A DNA stretch of 32,074 bases from Lewinellaceae bacterium (GCA_024639065.1 JAHEJC010000025.1:1-32074), one strand, 5' to 3'; shown: positions 1-8,250, numbered from the stretch's first letter. Translations and numbers: made by a program. Notes: generated from the sequence alone by a model not told the origin.

Positions 1-617
1 TTTTTGATTGGGGAAAAGATATCAAGCTCACTAAGTTTGCATGTTTTCTAATTGCTTTGAAAGCAGACGCTAGAAAATTGGTGGTCAAAAAGGCACGCAC
101 TTATTTTCTAAATGAATTGGAAGAAGTAAATATTTTGCTAAAAGGGCAAAACTATTTGGATCGAATGGTGGGACGTGAAGAATTGAAAAGCCTTCATCGT
201 AAATTAACTAAAGCGGCTAGAAGAGCACATGTGAAGGATTTTCAATTTTTCACCAATGAGGGATACCTTGGCATGTATAATCATACCATGACAGAAATTA
301 AACAGCTTCGAGGCGTGCCGGTGAAAGATAATCTAAGTGACTATATGAGTTCCGCGGAATTGGCAGCTAATATTTTCAGGATTTCTATGACCGAAGAACG
401 CCTAAAGACCTTGAGGAATCCTAGCGAGCAAAAGGCTGCAAGAGAACATTGGAAAATTGGAGCTCAAATCAGAGCTATGGTGAAAGAGAATGTGGGAAGT
501 TATCCGGAAGAATTGGCCATCAAAACTGATTTAAAATCCCTCCAATCTAAACTCAAAAGAGCTCAAGCCGAATTGAATAAAGCAATAGAAAGTATAGAGT
601 ATACGCCGTTAGCCTAG
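1..617 (+). CDS. dinD: DinD-like DNA-damage-inducible protein, 5' end cut by window
   Basis: The frame is open from base 3 to the TAG at 615-617, giving 204 codons, so the start lies left of the window. The reading before the first TTG (57) already matches the family: the run LTKFACFLIA followed by ARTYF aligns with the LSRYACYLV...QTYF segment of E. coli DinD as I remember it. Later matches are the FFTNEGYLGMYN segment, the SSELAAN-like helix (here SSAELAANIFR) and the EELAIKTD end. E. coli DinD is about 274 residues, so roughly three quarters is present; the missing part should be the N-terminal BRO/KilA-like domain. In E. coli DinD is SOS-induced and disassembles RecA filaments; that role is known for the family and not visible here. 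The C-terminus is rich in Lys and probably helical. It converges with the USP operon. Confidence 0.82.
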   Translation, partial: FDWGKDIKLTKFACFLIALKADARKLVVKKARTYFLNELEEVNILLKGQNYLDRMVGREELKSLHRKLTKAARRAHVKDFQFFTNEGYLGMYNHTMTEIKQLRGVPVKDNLSDYMSSAELAANIFRISMTEERLKTLRNPSEQKAAREHWKIGAQIRAMVKENVGSYPEELAIKTDLKSLQSKLKRAQAELNKAIESIEYTPLA

Positions 618-691
618 ATGCTAGAAATGATCGGCTGTTAGCGATCAGTGAACGTTAGTGTTTAATCGATTAGATTAGTTGTTGAGTTTGT

Positions 692-730
692 AGGCTGGCT
701 AAGCCTCATTTCTCCAGTCGGCTGTTTTTT
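692..730 (+). terminator. Possible terminator after dinD
   Basis: A short hairpin (AGGCT 692-696, loop GGCTA, AGCCT 702-706) is followed after 18 bases by a run of six T at 725-730. The stem is only five pairs and the T run is not adjacent, so termination efficiency is doubtful. It sits between two convergent transcription units, where a terminator is expected. Confidence 0.3.
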
Positions 731-732
731 GT

Positions 733-1608
733 CTAGCGCACAATGAGGATAGCTCCCTCATCAATAATGTGGACTAACTTTTCAGTAGTACTTCCAATCA
801 AGAAATTTTCTAAAACGGTATGACCTTTTGCTCCAATAATGACTAGATCAGCTTTAAGAGTTTGCTGGGTCTCTTTTATTTTATAGGCTATTCGATGATA
901 ATTTTCTACTGACTTTTCTATTTTAAATTGTTCAAGATCAATCTGTAAGGAACTAAAAAACTTTGCGGATGCTTCATCATCAATTACCAATGCTTGCTGA
1001 TCATAGCCAGGACTTAAAGAAATGCCGTAATAATGATCTCGATCTAAAACTCGCACCACATGAAACGCGGTTTTTTCAACTTGGTCAGGAAGTTTGGCTG
1101 CATGTTTAAGTGCATTGGCAGAGTATGGATCATAATCAAATGGGACAAGCGCTCGCTCAATACTATAATCATTGGATTCACAAACCATCAAGATATCACA
1201 GGACAAGTGATGCGCCACCTTTTTCGCGGTTAGTCCACTGTGTTTGCTTTGATCTTTTTTACCGATAATAAGTAAGTCAATCGGGTTGTCTTCGATGTAT
1301 TGTTTAATGGCACGAAATGGTCGGTCATGATCGATGATTTGAATATGATCTTCGAGCAACTGAATTCCATTTTCAGAAGCTGTACGTTGAATGCCTGAAG
1401 TGATTTCTGCCTGTAAAGACTTGTAATCTGATCCACTTGAATTTTGATCTGAGCGGGTAGTCAGGAAGAGCGACTTGTGCGGCAAGACATGTACTACATG
1501 AATAGACTGAATACTGAATATTTTCCTAAATGCTGCGGTATACTTATACAAGTGTGGATCAAAATCAGTATAATCAATGGCTATAATTGCTTTATCGAAG
1601 TGCGACAT
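733..1608 (-). CDS. Tandem universal stress protein (two USP domains)
   Basis: The 291-residue protein contains two UspA-type alpha/beta domains (about 1-145 and 146-291). The second ends in an intact nucleotide-binding signature G-x2-G-x9-G-S/T (IIGAKGH...IGST), while the first has lost it (GKKDQ), so only one half should bind ATP. There is no signal peptide, so it is cytoplasmic. USPs of this type are induced under growth arrest and oxygen or energy limitation. It is the last gene of the leftward cluster, 38 bp after the HMA gene, and probably on the same transcript. The four USP genes differ in which domain keeps the ATP motif, which suggests divergence of function after duplication. Confidence 0.9.
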   Translation of the reverse strand: MSHFDKAIIAIDYTDFDPHLYKYTAAFRKIFSIQSIHVVHVLPHKSLFLTTRSDQNSSGSDYKSLQAEITSGIQRTASENGIQLLEDHIQIIDHDRPFRAIKQYIEDNPIDLLIIGKKDQSKHSGLTAKKVAHHLSCDILMVCESNDYSIERALVPFDYDPYSANALKHAAKLPDQVEKTAFHVVRVLDRDHYYGISLSPGYDQQALVIDDEASAKFFSSLQIDLEQFKIEKSVENYHRIAYKIKETQQTLKADLVIIGAKGHTVLENFLIGSTTEKLVHIIDEGAILIVR

Positions 1609-1646
1609 AATTAAGATGTTTTGTGTACAGAAAATCTAATTCATTG

Positions 1647-1943
1647 TTAAGACAACCTATTCAAAAAACTTTTTTCAGTTGTCATTTTACCTATTAAACA
1701 ACTGGTATAAGATTTAGCTTTATGAGCTATCAGATTTGGTTCATTTATTTCTGGGTATCCCAAACTTCTCAAAGTCCTTTTTATCATCTGGAGATCATCC
1801 TCCTGAGGATAAACTACTTCAATGGAGGAATCAGCTTGATTAATGACAACGGAATTGATACCCGATAGTTTAAGCAACTTATTATTTATAGTTTTTGCGC
1901 ACCCGCTGCACTTAAGGTTGGCAATATGAATTACTGATTTCAT
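1647..1943 (-). CDS. Heavy-metal-associated (HMA) domain protein, probable copper chaperone
   Basis: This 98-residue protein has a ferredoxin-like HMA fold in residues 1-68 with the metal-binding loop LKCSGCAKT (Cys-x2-Cys), followed by a LRSLGYPE-type end typical of CopZ/HMA domains. A C-terminal extension of about 30 residues carries a third cysteine (KSYTSCLIGKM). Standalone HMA proteins deliver Cu(I) or similar soft metals to P-type ATPases or sensors. No ATPase or cupredoxin gene is in the window; its neighbours are stress proteins, 10 bp from the preceding USP gene. Its presence in a cluster facing a FixL-like kinase suggests a link with copper or haem-copper oxidase supply, but this is inference. 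The specific metal is unknown. Confidence 0.85.
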   Translation of the reverse strand: MKSVIHIANLKCSGCAKTINNKLLKLSGINSVVINQADSSIEVVYPQEDDLQMIKRTLRSLGYPEINEPNLIAHKAKSYTSCLIGKMTTEKSFLNRLS

Positions 1944-1953
1944 AATGCTTTTA

Positions 1954-2763
1954 TTAATTAATAGCTGGTAGTATTAAGAATGGAAGTTCAATATTGAACA
2001 ATCCTAAACGGCTAGTACTTTTTTTGAATAACTTCTTGAGCCAATTTCTTTTTGTATGTATCATCACCAATGTATCTGCTTTATTTTCTTCACAGTATTT
2101 TTGCAAAGTGCGTGAAATAGATCGATCTGGTTTAAGCGATTTATAGTCATATTGTATACCATGTAGTGGACTGCTTGGATGAAGATCATATTGGTCCATT
2201 ATATCATGTTTCCGTTTTACATGTACCAGGTGCAATACAAATTCCTTGGGATCAAACAGCTCTTTAAGTGGTTGAGTTTCTTCAGCCAGATGAGTGAAAT
2301 CATTATTAACGCCTAAAACAATATTATTAATTGGCTTATATTTCACTTTTTCCGGAATTACAAACACAGGTCGATCCAGTTTTTGAATCAAATAAGCTGA
2401 AACACTTCCCACGGTAACCTCTTTGAGCGAAGTAAGCCCTTTGGTGCCTAGTACGACCAAGTCATATGATTTCTTTACACTCAATTGAACAATCAAGCTT
2501 TTAGGATCAGCAATATAAATCATCGCTTTAAAATTAACCTTCGGGTACTGGTCCTTCAGTTCTTTTATCAATAAGTCTAAGTCAAGTTTCGCTCTATCTT
2601 CCAGATAATCATCAATTTTTAAGAACATCTGAGATCGGCTACGCAGATTAATGCAATGAATCAAAGAAAGATTTCCTTTGCCTTTAGATTGCAAATAGGC
2701 AGCTGCCCAGTGTGCGGCATTGACAGAGCAATTAGAAAAATCTAAAGCGCATAGGATTTTCAT
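1954..2763 (-). CDS. Tandem universal stress protein
   Basis: The protein has 269 residues and two USP domains. Here the N-terminal domain keeps the full ATP-type signature (VLGTKGLTSL...VGS) and the C-terminal domain is degenerate (MIHTKRNWLKK), the reverse of the 733-1608 protein. It has no signal peptide. Its start codon overlaps the stop of the upstream USP gene by four bases (ATGA), so translation is probably coupled. It is followed 10 bp later by the HMA gene. Confidence 0.9.
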   Translation of the reverse strand: MKILCALDFSNCSVNAAHWAAAYLQSKGKGNLSLIHCINLRSRSQMFLKIDDYLEDRAKLDLDLLIKELKDQYPKVNFKAMIYIADPKSLIVQLSVKKSYDLVVLGTKGLTSLKEVTVGSVSAYLIQKLDRPVFVIPEKVKYKPINNIVLGVNNDFTHLAEETQPLKELFDPKEFVLHLVHVKRKHDIMDQYDLHPSSPLHGIQYDYKSLKPDRSISRTLQKYCEENKADTLVMIHTKRNWLKKLFKKSTSRLGLFNIELPFLILPAIN

Positions 2764-3593
2764 AGGACATCATCTTTATGGACGAATAATACAGGTATTG
2801 CAGATTGTAAGATCAATTCTTTAGACAAGCTTTTAAATAGCAAGGAATGTACGAAGGTTTGATTTTTTGGAATGACAATTAGTAAATCAGCTTTAAAATT
2901 ATAAGCTGAACTTAATATGGACTGGGTAATATTTTTATCTTGGATCACAGCAAGTTCAAATCCAAATGACGGATCAGTTTCTGCTATTAACTCATTAATA
3001 ATGGTTTCACTTCCACTAATATCAAGCTCCGAATCACCGGTATGAATGTGTAGGAATTTTACAAAAGCCTGATGAAGTTTATTCCATTTTTTAAGTATAG
3101 AAATGACTTTATGATTTTCAGGATAGTAATCACTGGCCACCAGAACGCGTTTCAGTTTTTTAAATTGAGCATAACGAGGTACTAGATAAACAGGTATGTT
3201 TAATGTTTTGACTAAGCCTAAAGAAATAGTCCCAATCCATCGATCAAAAAAATCGTATTTATCTCTGGTTCCAATCACCATTGCATCAAACTTATTTCGA
3301 TCTATATATTTTCTTATTTGAGGAACGGTGTCACCTTCCAGAATCATTACTTCTATTTGAACTTTGTCGAAAAGGTCATTTCCAAATTCAGAGCGGATCA
3401 AATCTGAAAGATGATCTTTGAGGATCTCAAATTTGGTTTTTGCTGATTCAATGTTCAAAGGTTCATTGATGCTTACCATTGACTTGGTTACATGGACTAC
3501 TTCAAATGAAGCATTGTCAAAACTTTTAACAGCATAATCGAAAGCATTCAAAGATACTTCCGTAAAATCCATGGGAATGATTACTTTTTTCAT
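2760..3593 (-). CDS. Tandem universal stress protein with degenerate ATP motif
   Basis: The protein has 277 residues and two USP domains. The first ends in VIGTRDKYDF...IGTIS, in which the second glycine of G-x2-G-x9-G-S/T is replaced by Asp. The second domain (LLIVIPKNQTF...KSLSKEL) lacks the motif. It may therefore be a non-ATP-binding partner, perhaps forming heterodimers with its paralogues; this is inference. It overlaps its neighbours at both ends by four bases, so it lies in the middle of a translationally coupled set. Confidence 0.88.
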   Translation of the reverse strand: MKKVIIPMDFTEVSLNAFDYAVKSFDNASFEVVHVTKSMVSINEPLNIESAKTKFEILKDHLSDLIRSEFGNDLFDKVQIEVMILEGDTVPQIRKYIDRNKFDAMVIGTRDKYDFFDRWIGTISLGLVKTLNIPVYLVPRYAQFKKLKRVLVASDYYPENHKVISILKKWNKLHQAFVKFLHIHTGDSELDISGSETIINELIAETDPSFGFELAVIQDKNITQSILSSAYNFKADLLIVIPKNQTFVHSLLFKSLSKELILQSAIPVLFVHKDDVL

Positions 3594-4696
3594 GACTTCA
3601 AAGAATGAAATATTAGCAATGGGATCCTAGTGTTAATGGCCATTCTCCTGGTTATACTTTTGTGGAAAATAGTATCGAAAAATCCGCGATGAGGCGTAGA
3701 CATTGATATCAAATCGATCTCTTGTTCTTCTGCATATTTATCGAGGCTTTGAACCACGTCGTCACTTTCTATTGTGGCGATTTTGATCTTTGATTTCGGA
3801 TAATTATTTTTCCAATATTCCAATAAAGTTTGATCGGGATAAACAACAGCATGAGGGGCTACATGGACTAAATGAATTTCAGCATTGTAAGGCTTTGCAA
3901 AGTTGGCTAACCTGGATAAAGTTTCCGCATCCAACTGCGGATCGTCACATGCATATAAAATATTTTTGATGGGGTGAAAGTGGGCTTTAGGTGGTATTAT
4001 AAAAACAGGGCATTTCGCATTTTTTGCAATTTCAATGGATGTAGAACCAAATATTTTTTTGAATGATCCTGTTGTTCCAGTGCTTCCTACTACGATAAAA
4101 TGATTTAATGGATCAGTAATTAGATCATTTATATCCGTACCAGCAAACCCCACCACAAATTCTTTATCGATAAGTACTTTTTCAGAATGATCACCTACCC
4201 AGTAGGTATTCATTTGATTTACAAATTCTTTCAATTGTTTTTTGCGAATATCTTCTGTATCAAAATCAGTCAAGACGGTTCCTTCATATTCAATAGATCT
4301 TGGATGATAAAAATGAACCGCCTTGAGCATTCCATTGTGAAAACTACACAGTCCTCTTGCATACTCAAATGCATTGACAGATGTCTCCGAAAAGTCAGTA
4401 GGGATGATAAATTTTGTCATGATACCAAAATTCTCTTTTTTAAGCAGTTTGATATTCAATTCTTGAACGAATTTGTTTAAATCGGCTCCTTGGGTGTAGG
4501 ATAAATCTAGGGACCTGTTTACTTTTACTGTTGGAATAGATTGGATGTTATCTTGCATAAACTGATCTGTGGAATTGATCTCTTCAATTTCTAATTCGAT
4601 AGCTGCTTTCTTCGCCTGTTCTTCCATCATCAATTTAACAAAATGATAAGTAGATGAAGGGTGCCCATAAAGTTTTATCCGTACCATATTACCCAT
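3590..4696 (-). CDS. Cysteine-less thioredoxin-like domain fused to tandem USP
   Basis: The 368-residue protein has two parts. Residues 1-85 look like a thioredoxin/glutaredoxin fold: a first strand VRIKLYG, a helix, a second strand, and a SIPTV segment at the place of the cis-proline loop. The active-site position reads GHPSS, so no CxxC is present. From Met93 (codon 4418-4420) a normal tandem USP begins (MTKFIIPTDFS). Its first domain has a complete ATP signature (VGSTGTTG...FGST); the second does not. Met93 could be a second start giving a plain USP, but the frame is open throughout. The start at 4694-4696 overlaps the CBS gene by 8 bp; Met4 (4685-4687) is an alternative start. The fold assignment is by pattern only. 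Confidence 0.8.
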   Translation of the reverse strand: MGNMVRIKLYGHPSSTYHFVKLMMEEQAKKAAIELEIEEINSTDQFMQDNIQSIPTVKVNRSLDLSYTQGADLNKFVQELNIKLLKKENFGIMTKFIIPTDFSETSVNAFEYARGLCSFHNGMLKAVHFYHPRSIEYEGTVLTDFDTEDIRKKQLKEFVNQMNTYWVGDHSEKVLIDKEFVVGFAGTDINDLITDPLNHFIVVGSTGTTGSFKKIFGSTSIEIAKNAKCPVFIIPPKAHFHPIKNILYACDDPQLDAETLSRLANFAKPYNAEIHLVHVAPHAVVYPDQTLLEYWKNNYPKSKIKIATIESDDVVQSLDKYAEEQEIDLISMSTPHRGFFDTIFHKSITRRMAINTRIPLLIFHSLKS

Positions 4697-5111
4697 TGTT
4701 TTTTACTAAATATTTAATGATATCTAATGGGGTAATAATGCCTCGAAGAATTCCATCATCTACAATCAGGACAGCATGGAAAAGATTTTCTTTAAAGACC
4801 TCAATAGCTATATCAATCGATTCGTCCGGACTCATCTTTGCCAGACCTTTCGTCATGACATCTTTTACCTTTCTTGTTTTGAGTCTGAACAGGTCAATTT
4901 TATTATTTTGACGGTCGTCGTGAAAGCCTCGTTTAAAGAACAAATAATCAGATTTACTAATCATACCCACCAAAAGACCTTCGTCGATGACCGGCAAGTG
5001 ATGGATTTTTTCCCTTTGGAAAATATCCTCCACTTTCTTCATGCTGTCTTCGGGGCCCAGTGTTATTACCCGATTCGTCATGATACTTGAAATAGGTTCA
5101 GAAAGATTCAT
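4689..5111 (-). CDS. CBS-domain pair protein
   Basis: The 140-residue cytoplasmic protein consists of two CBS motifs (about 8-62 and 80-138). Typical features are the opening ISSIMTNRVITLGPEDS, the VIDEGLLVGMISKSD strand-helix, VKDVMTKGLAKMSPDES opening the second half, and GIITPLDIIKYL at the end. CBS pairs bind adenosine nucleotides (AMP, ATP, SAM) and act as energy sensors; no effector domain is attached. It is the first gene of the leftward operon, starting a few bases from the divergent promoter. An energy-sensing protein ahead of ATP-binding USPs is consistent with an energy or oxygen stress operon. Confidence 0.9.
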   Translation of the reverse strand: MNLSEPISSIMTNRVITLGPEDSMKKVEDIFQREKIHHLPVIDEGLLVGMISKSDYLFFKRGFHDDRQNNKIDLFRLKTRKVKDVMTKGLAKMSPDESIDIAIEVFKENLFHAVLIVDDGILRGIITPLDIIKYLVKNNG

Positions 5112-5128
5112 ATATTTAATTTTTTATT

Positions 5129-5144
5129 CCAAATGTAAATTTGG
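5129..5144. promoter_or_regulatory. Symmetric divergent promoter/operator between USP operon and sensor operon
   Basis: The 61-bp gap between the divergent CBS (5111) and kinase (5173) genes contains the perfect palindrome CCAAATGTAAATTTGG. It contains a Bacteroidota -7 element on each strand: TAAATTTG at 5136-5143 on the plus strand and TACATTTG (complement of 5130-5137) on the minus strand. Either would put transcription starts shortly before the two start codons. No clear -33 TTG is seen at the expected distance on either side, which suggests an activator may be needed. The palindrome could itself be the operator of the CRP-type regulator encoded at 6426-7481, but it does not resemble the FNR/FixK box TTGAT-N4-ATCAA. 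Confidence 0.55.
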
Positions 5145-5172
5145 AAGGCTCTTTATAGAATGATAGGGATCA

Positions 5173-6429
5173 ATGTTCCTTATGATATTCATCAGACAAA
5201 CTATGCCAGAAGTCCATACAGAATATGCATTAAGACTTAAGGCCATCATTGATACGGCCATTGACGGAATCATTACAATTGATCATAAAGGGATTGTAGA
5301 AACAATGAATGCCTCAGCGGCCGCTCTATTTGATTATAAACCGGAAGAGGTAATTGGAAAAAATATCAACACGTTGATGCCAGAGCCTGATCATTCTGAG
5401 CATGATGGATACATCAGCAAATACTTGAAGACTAAAAAAGCACACATTATCGGTGTTGGCAGAGAAGTATTAGGTAAAAAAAAGAATGGCCTGACATTTC
5501 CATTTCGCTTAGCAGTAAGTGAAGTAATTCTGAATGATCGAATTCTATTTACAGGTATTATCCATGATTTAACCAAGGTAAAAAAAGCAGAAGCAAACCT
5601 GATTCAAGCTAAAGTGAATTTAGAAGAAAAAGTAGAAGAAAGGACTAACGAATTGGAACTAGTCGTCAATAAATTGTTAGGAACCAATAAGCAATTGGAA
5701 AAGAGTCAACATGAATTACAATTGTCTTTGGAAAAAGAAAAAGAATTAAATGAGTTAAAGTCCAGATTTGTTTCCATGGCCTCCCATGAGTTTAGGACTC
5801 CCCTGAGCACTATCATGTCTTCTGCATCTCTCCTTTCAAAATATAATGACCTTTCACAAATAGACAAAAAAGAAAAGCATATTAATCGAATTAAGTCCGC
5901 AGTAGAAAATCTAACAGGAATACTTAATGATTTTCTTTCGCTCAGTAAACTGGAAGAAGGAAAAATATCTGTGAATCCTGAAGAGGTAGATGTAGTAACT
6001 CTGTTAAATTTAGTTATTGATGAAGTAGAGGGTATAAAAAAAGAAGGTCAGGAAATAAAGCATCTGGTGGTTGGTGAATTCAAAAAACTGTATTCGGACC
6101 CAAGAATTCTAAAAAATATATTTTTTAATTTGATCACAAATGCCATAAAATATTCATTACCGGATCGTATTATTATGTGCGAAATTCATTTTAAAAATGA
6201 ATTCCTTATTTTTAAGGTTAAAGACAAAGGAATTGGTATACCGGAATTTGAACAGAAATTCCTATTTGAACGATTTTTTAGAGCTTCAAATGTTGAAAAT
6301 ATTCAAGGAACTGGTTTGGGATTAAATATCGTTAAAAGTTACATAGATCTGTTAGGAGGTATTATTGAAATGACCAGCAAAGAAAACGTAGGATCAACAT
6401 TTACTATAAATATACCGTATCGTATATGA
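5173..6429 (+). CDS. FixL-like haem-PAS sensor histidine kinase
   Basis: The protein has 418 residues: one PAS domain (about 20-135), a long coiled coil (135-195), HisKA with SHEFRTP (phospho-acceptor H205), and HATPase_c with N-box N323, DKGIGIP (351-357) and GTGLGL (379-384). The PAS domain carries the FixL haem pocket pattern. H77 in EHDGYIS corresponds to the proximal haem ligand (H200 of Bradyrhizobium FixL), and H91 and R97 in HIIGVGR correspond to H214 and R220, with identical spacing; R206 is Lys here. Haem binding and O2 sensing are therefore predicted, not shown. No transmembrane segment is evident. The start is placed at 5173 because of an AGGGA-like sequence just upstream; Met11 (5203) is possible. 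The stop overlaps the regulator gene (ATGA), so the two are co-translated. Confidence 0.88.
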   Translation: MFLMIFIRQTMPEVHTEYALRLKAIIDTAIDGIITIDHKGIVETMNASAAALFDYKPEEVIGKNINTLMPEPDHSEHDGYISKYLKTKKAHIIGVGREVLGKKKNGLTFPFRLAVSEVILNDRILFTGIIHDLTKVKKAEANLIQAKVNLEEKVEERTNELELVVNKLLGTNKQLEKSQHELQLSLEKEKELNELKSRFVSMASHEFRTPLSTIMSSASLLSKYNDLSQIDKKEKHINRIKSAVENLTGILNDFLSLSKLEEGKISVNPEEVDVVTLLNLVIDEVEGIKKEGQEIKHLVVGEFKKLYSDPRILKNIFFNLITNAIKYSLPDRIIMCEIHFKNEFLIFKVKDKGIGIPEFEQKFLFERFFRASNVENIQGTGLGLNIVKSYIDLLGGIIEMTSKENVGSTFTINIPYRI

Positions 6430-7481
6430 AAAAGATATTAGTCATAGAAGACAATTATGAAGTTAGAGACAATATTTGTGAAATATTAGAATTGGCTGGT
6501 TACAAAGTGATTTCAGCAGAGAATGGTAAAATCGGTACTGAAAGGGCTATGCAAGAATCACCGGATCTAATATTATGTGATGTGATGATGCCTGAACTTG
6601 ATGGATTTGGAGTTTTGAAAATACTCAATAAAAATACTAAAACCCATGATATTCCTTTTATTTTTTTAACGGCTAAAGCAGATAAAACAGATTTTAGGAA
6701 AGGTATGGGATTAGGTGCTGATGATTATATCACCAAGCCATTTGATGATACAGAATTATTGGATGCAGTGGAAATCCGTTTGTCCAAGCGTGAACATTTA
6801 CAGAGTATATTTGATCAATCCGAACGCAGTCTTCAACAATTTTTTTCGGAAGCCCGCGCAAAAGCATCAATGGATCAACTATCTATGGACCGTGAGATTC
6901 GTAAGTATCAAAAAAAGGATTCTATATATGAAGAGGGTCACAATGCGAGGTGGTTATTTTTCGTAGTTACTGGAAAAGTAAAAGTGAGCCAAATTAATGA
7001 TTTTGGGAAAGAATTGATTACCCATATTTATAACCCAGGAGATTTTTTTGGATACTTTCCTTTGTTGCAGGGCATTACGTATAATGACAATGCTTATGCC
7101 ATGGAAGATACCACTTTAAGACTGATCCCACATGCAGATTTTACTTTATTACTGTTCAATAATCGTGACTTTGCTGCTCAATTTATAAAAATGATAGCCA
7201 GTAATGTAGGTGAGACTGAACAGCATTTAATAGAACTTGCTTACAGCTCAGTAAGAAGACGAGTCGCTAGTGCTTTATTATCGCACATATTAGATGTAGA
7301 AGAAGATTTAGAAGATCCTATTATTCATGTTAGCCGAGATGATCTGGCGGCTACAGCCGGGACGGCAAAAGAGACCTTGATCCGGACGCTTTCTGACTTT
7401 AGAAATGAAGGATTAATAGCAATAGATGGTCAGTCCATCCAAATCTTAAACCGTAAAGGAGTCCAGACCATGCCTCAGTGA
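6426..7481 (+). CDS. Response regulator: receiver fused to CRP/FNR-type DNA-binding module
   Basis: The 351-residue protein has a REC domain (1-122) with acidic pocket E8/D9, phospho-acceptor D52 (ILCDVMMPE), T82 and K104. A linker helix leads to a cyclic-nucleotide-binding-type beta-roll (about 150-260). A winged HTH_Crp (about 270-342) has a recognition helix TAKETLIRTL whose E316 and R320 keep the E-x3-R spacing of CRP/FNR proteins. FNR iron-sulfur cysteines are absent, so phosphorylation by the adjacent kinase is the likely input. In rhizobia FixL phosphorylates FixJ, which induces the CRP-type FixK; here receiver and FixK-like output are in one protein. Likely targets are its own operon and the divergent USP operon (inference). 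Confidence 0.9.
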   Translation: MKKILVIEDNYEVRDNICEILELAGYKVISAENGKIGTERAMQESPDLILCDVMMPELDGFGVLKILNKNTKTHDIPFIFLTAKADKTDFRKGMGLGADDYITKPFDDTELLDAVEIRLSKREHLQSIFDQSERSLQQFFSEARAKASMDQLSMDREIRKYQKKDSIYEEGHNARWLFFVVTGKVKVSQINDFGKELITHIYNPGDFFGYFPLLQGITYNDNAYAMEDTTLRLIPHADFTLLLFNNRDFAAQFIKMIASNVGETEQHLIELAYSSVRRRVASALLSHILDVEEDLEDPIIHVSRDDLAATAGTAKETLIRTLSDFRNEGLIAIDGQSIQILNRKGVQTMPQ

Positions 7482-7722
7482 TTGAGGGTTTAAGCCATAG
7501 TCCTTACGACTTTTTTAATTTATGATGGATACACCGCTCGCAAAAATGTACTGCCCAATTTGTTAGTTGCAAGGATTGGATGAGTGATCATTTGTTGAAA
7601 CAGTTGGTAATCGTGAAGTAATTAATAAAGGTTGTCACAAGCTGTGCCGGACAACCTTATTCTACAAATCCAAGTGGTAAAAAGACATACAGCAATCAGA
7701 GATTCAAAGTGTACGTTCCAAA
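7482..7722. repeat. Convergent intergenic region with a 9-bp inverted repeat
   Basis: This gap separates the response regulator from a leftward gene. It contains the perfect inverted repeat AAGGTTGTC (7628-7636) / GACAACCTT (7650-7658) with a 13-nt spacer and no adjacent T run. A weak CCTCA/TGAGG hairpin (7473-7487) overlaps the regulator's stop codon. Either could act as a bidirectional transcript end. Only tiny reading frames (about 14 codons) occur, and I call no gene. Confidence 0.4.
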
Positions 7723-8250
7723 CTAGTCGGTTCGACTGGTGGTGTAAGCAGGAATTACTCTGGAAAGATGTATAAAACCTGGTTTGGCAAATCGATCTTT
7801 TGGTAGTTTGCCATATAATAACATTTCATACTGATTGGTGTCCAGAATTACCAACTGACCTATCTTTTTATGGTTCCTATTTTTTACAACGATTACCTCA
7901 CGAGTCAATTCTGCACCTAGAATCTTAATCTTCATCTCTTCAATATGCCACCAATGCTTCGCTTCTACTTTCGAACAAATCGGTGAGTTGCCTACCCGAT
8001 GCGTTACTTTTCCATCTAACAATGAGAAATCCAGGATTTGATGCTTTTGGCAATAATCATATTCAAAGGCAGCAAACTTAGTGCGGAATCCATCTAAATT
8101 TATATCGACAGGAAGATCATACCATACGTCGCTAACTTCCCATTCACCAAAAAGCCTAATTGTCGACCCTAGTGAATTAATGTCTTGTGACCATAATGGG
8201 GTAGAATACATTAACCCAATAAATAATATACTGAGTAGATTTTGTTTCAT
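7723..8250 (-). CDS. Secreted protein of unknown function
   Basis: The 175-residue product starts with a clear Sec signal peptide (KQNLLSILFIGLMYSTPLWSQ, cleavage near residue 21). The mature part opens with LFGEWEVSDVWYD, resembling the start of lipocalin-like small beta-barrel proteins, and continues with alternating beta-type segments (WWHIEEMKIKI, GQLVILDTNQYEMLLYG). Two cysteines (C67, C92) could form a disulfide in the periplasm. No catalytic motif is recognised. It stands alone between a convergent regulator and the divergent CHAT gene. Confidence 0.65.
   Translation of the reverse strand: MKQNLLSILFIGLMYSTPLWSQDINSLGSTIRLFGEWEVSDVWYDLPVDINLDGFRTKFAAFEYDYCQKHQILDFSLLDGKVTHRVGNSPICSKVEAKHWWHIEEMKIKILGAELTREVIVVKNRNHKKIGQLVILDTNQYEMLLYGKLPKDRFAKPGFIHLSRVIPAYTTSRTD

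Noticed and set aside
618-691. LexA/SOS-type site near dinD
   Set aside because: The dinD promoter lies outside the window; nothing in the 3' flank resembles an operator.
6426-7481. FNR-type direct oxygen sensing by the CRP module
   Set aside because: The protein lacks the N-terminal cysteine cluster needed for an iron-sulfur cluster; input should come from the kinase.
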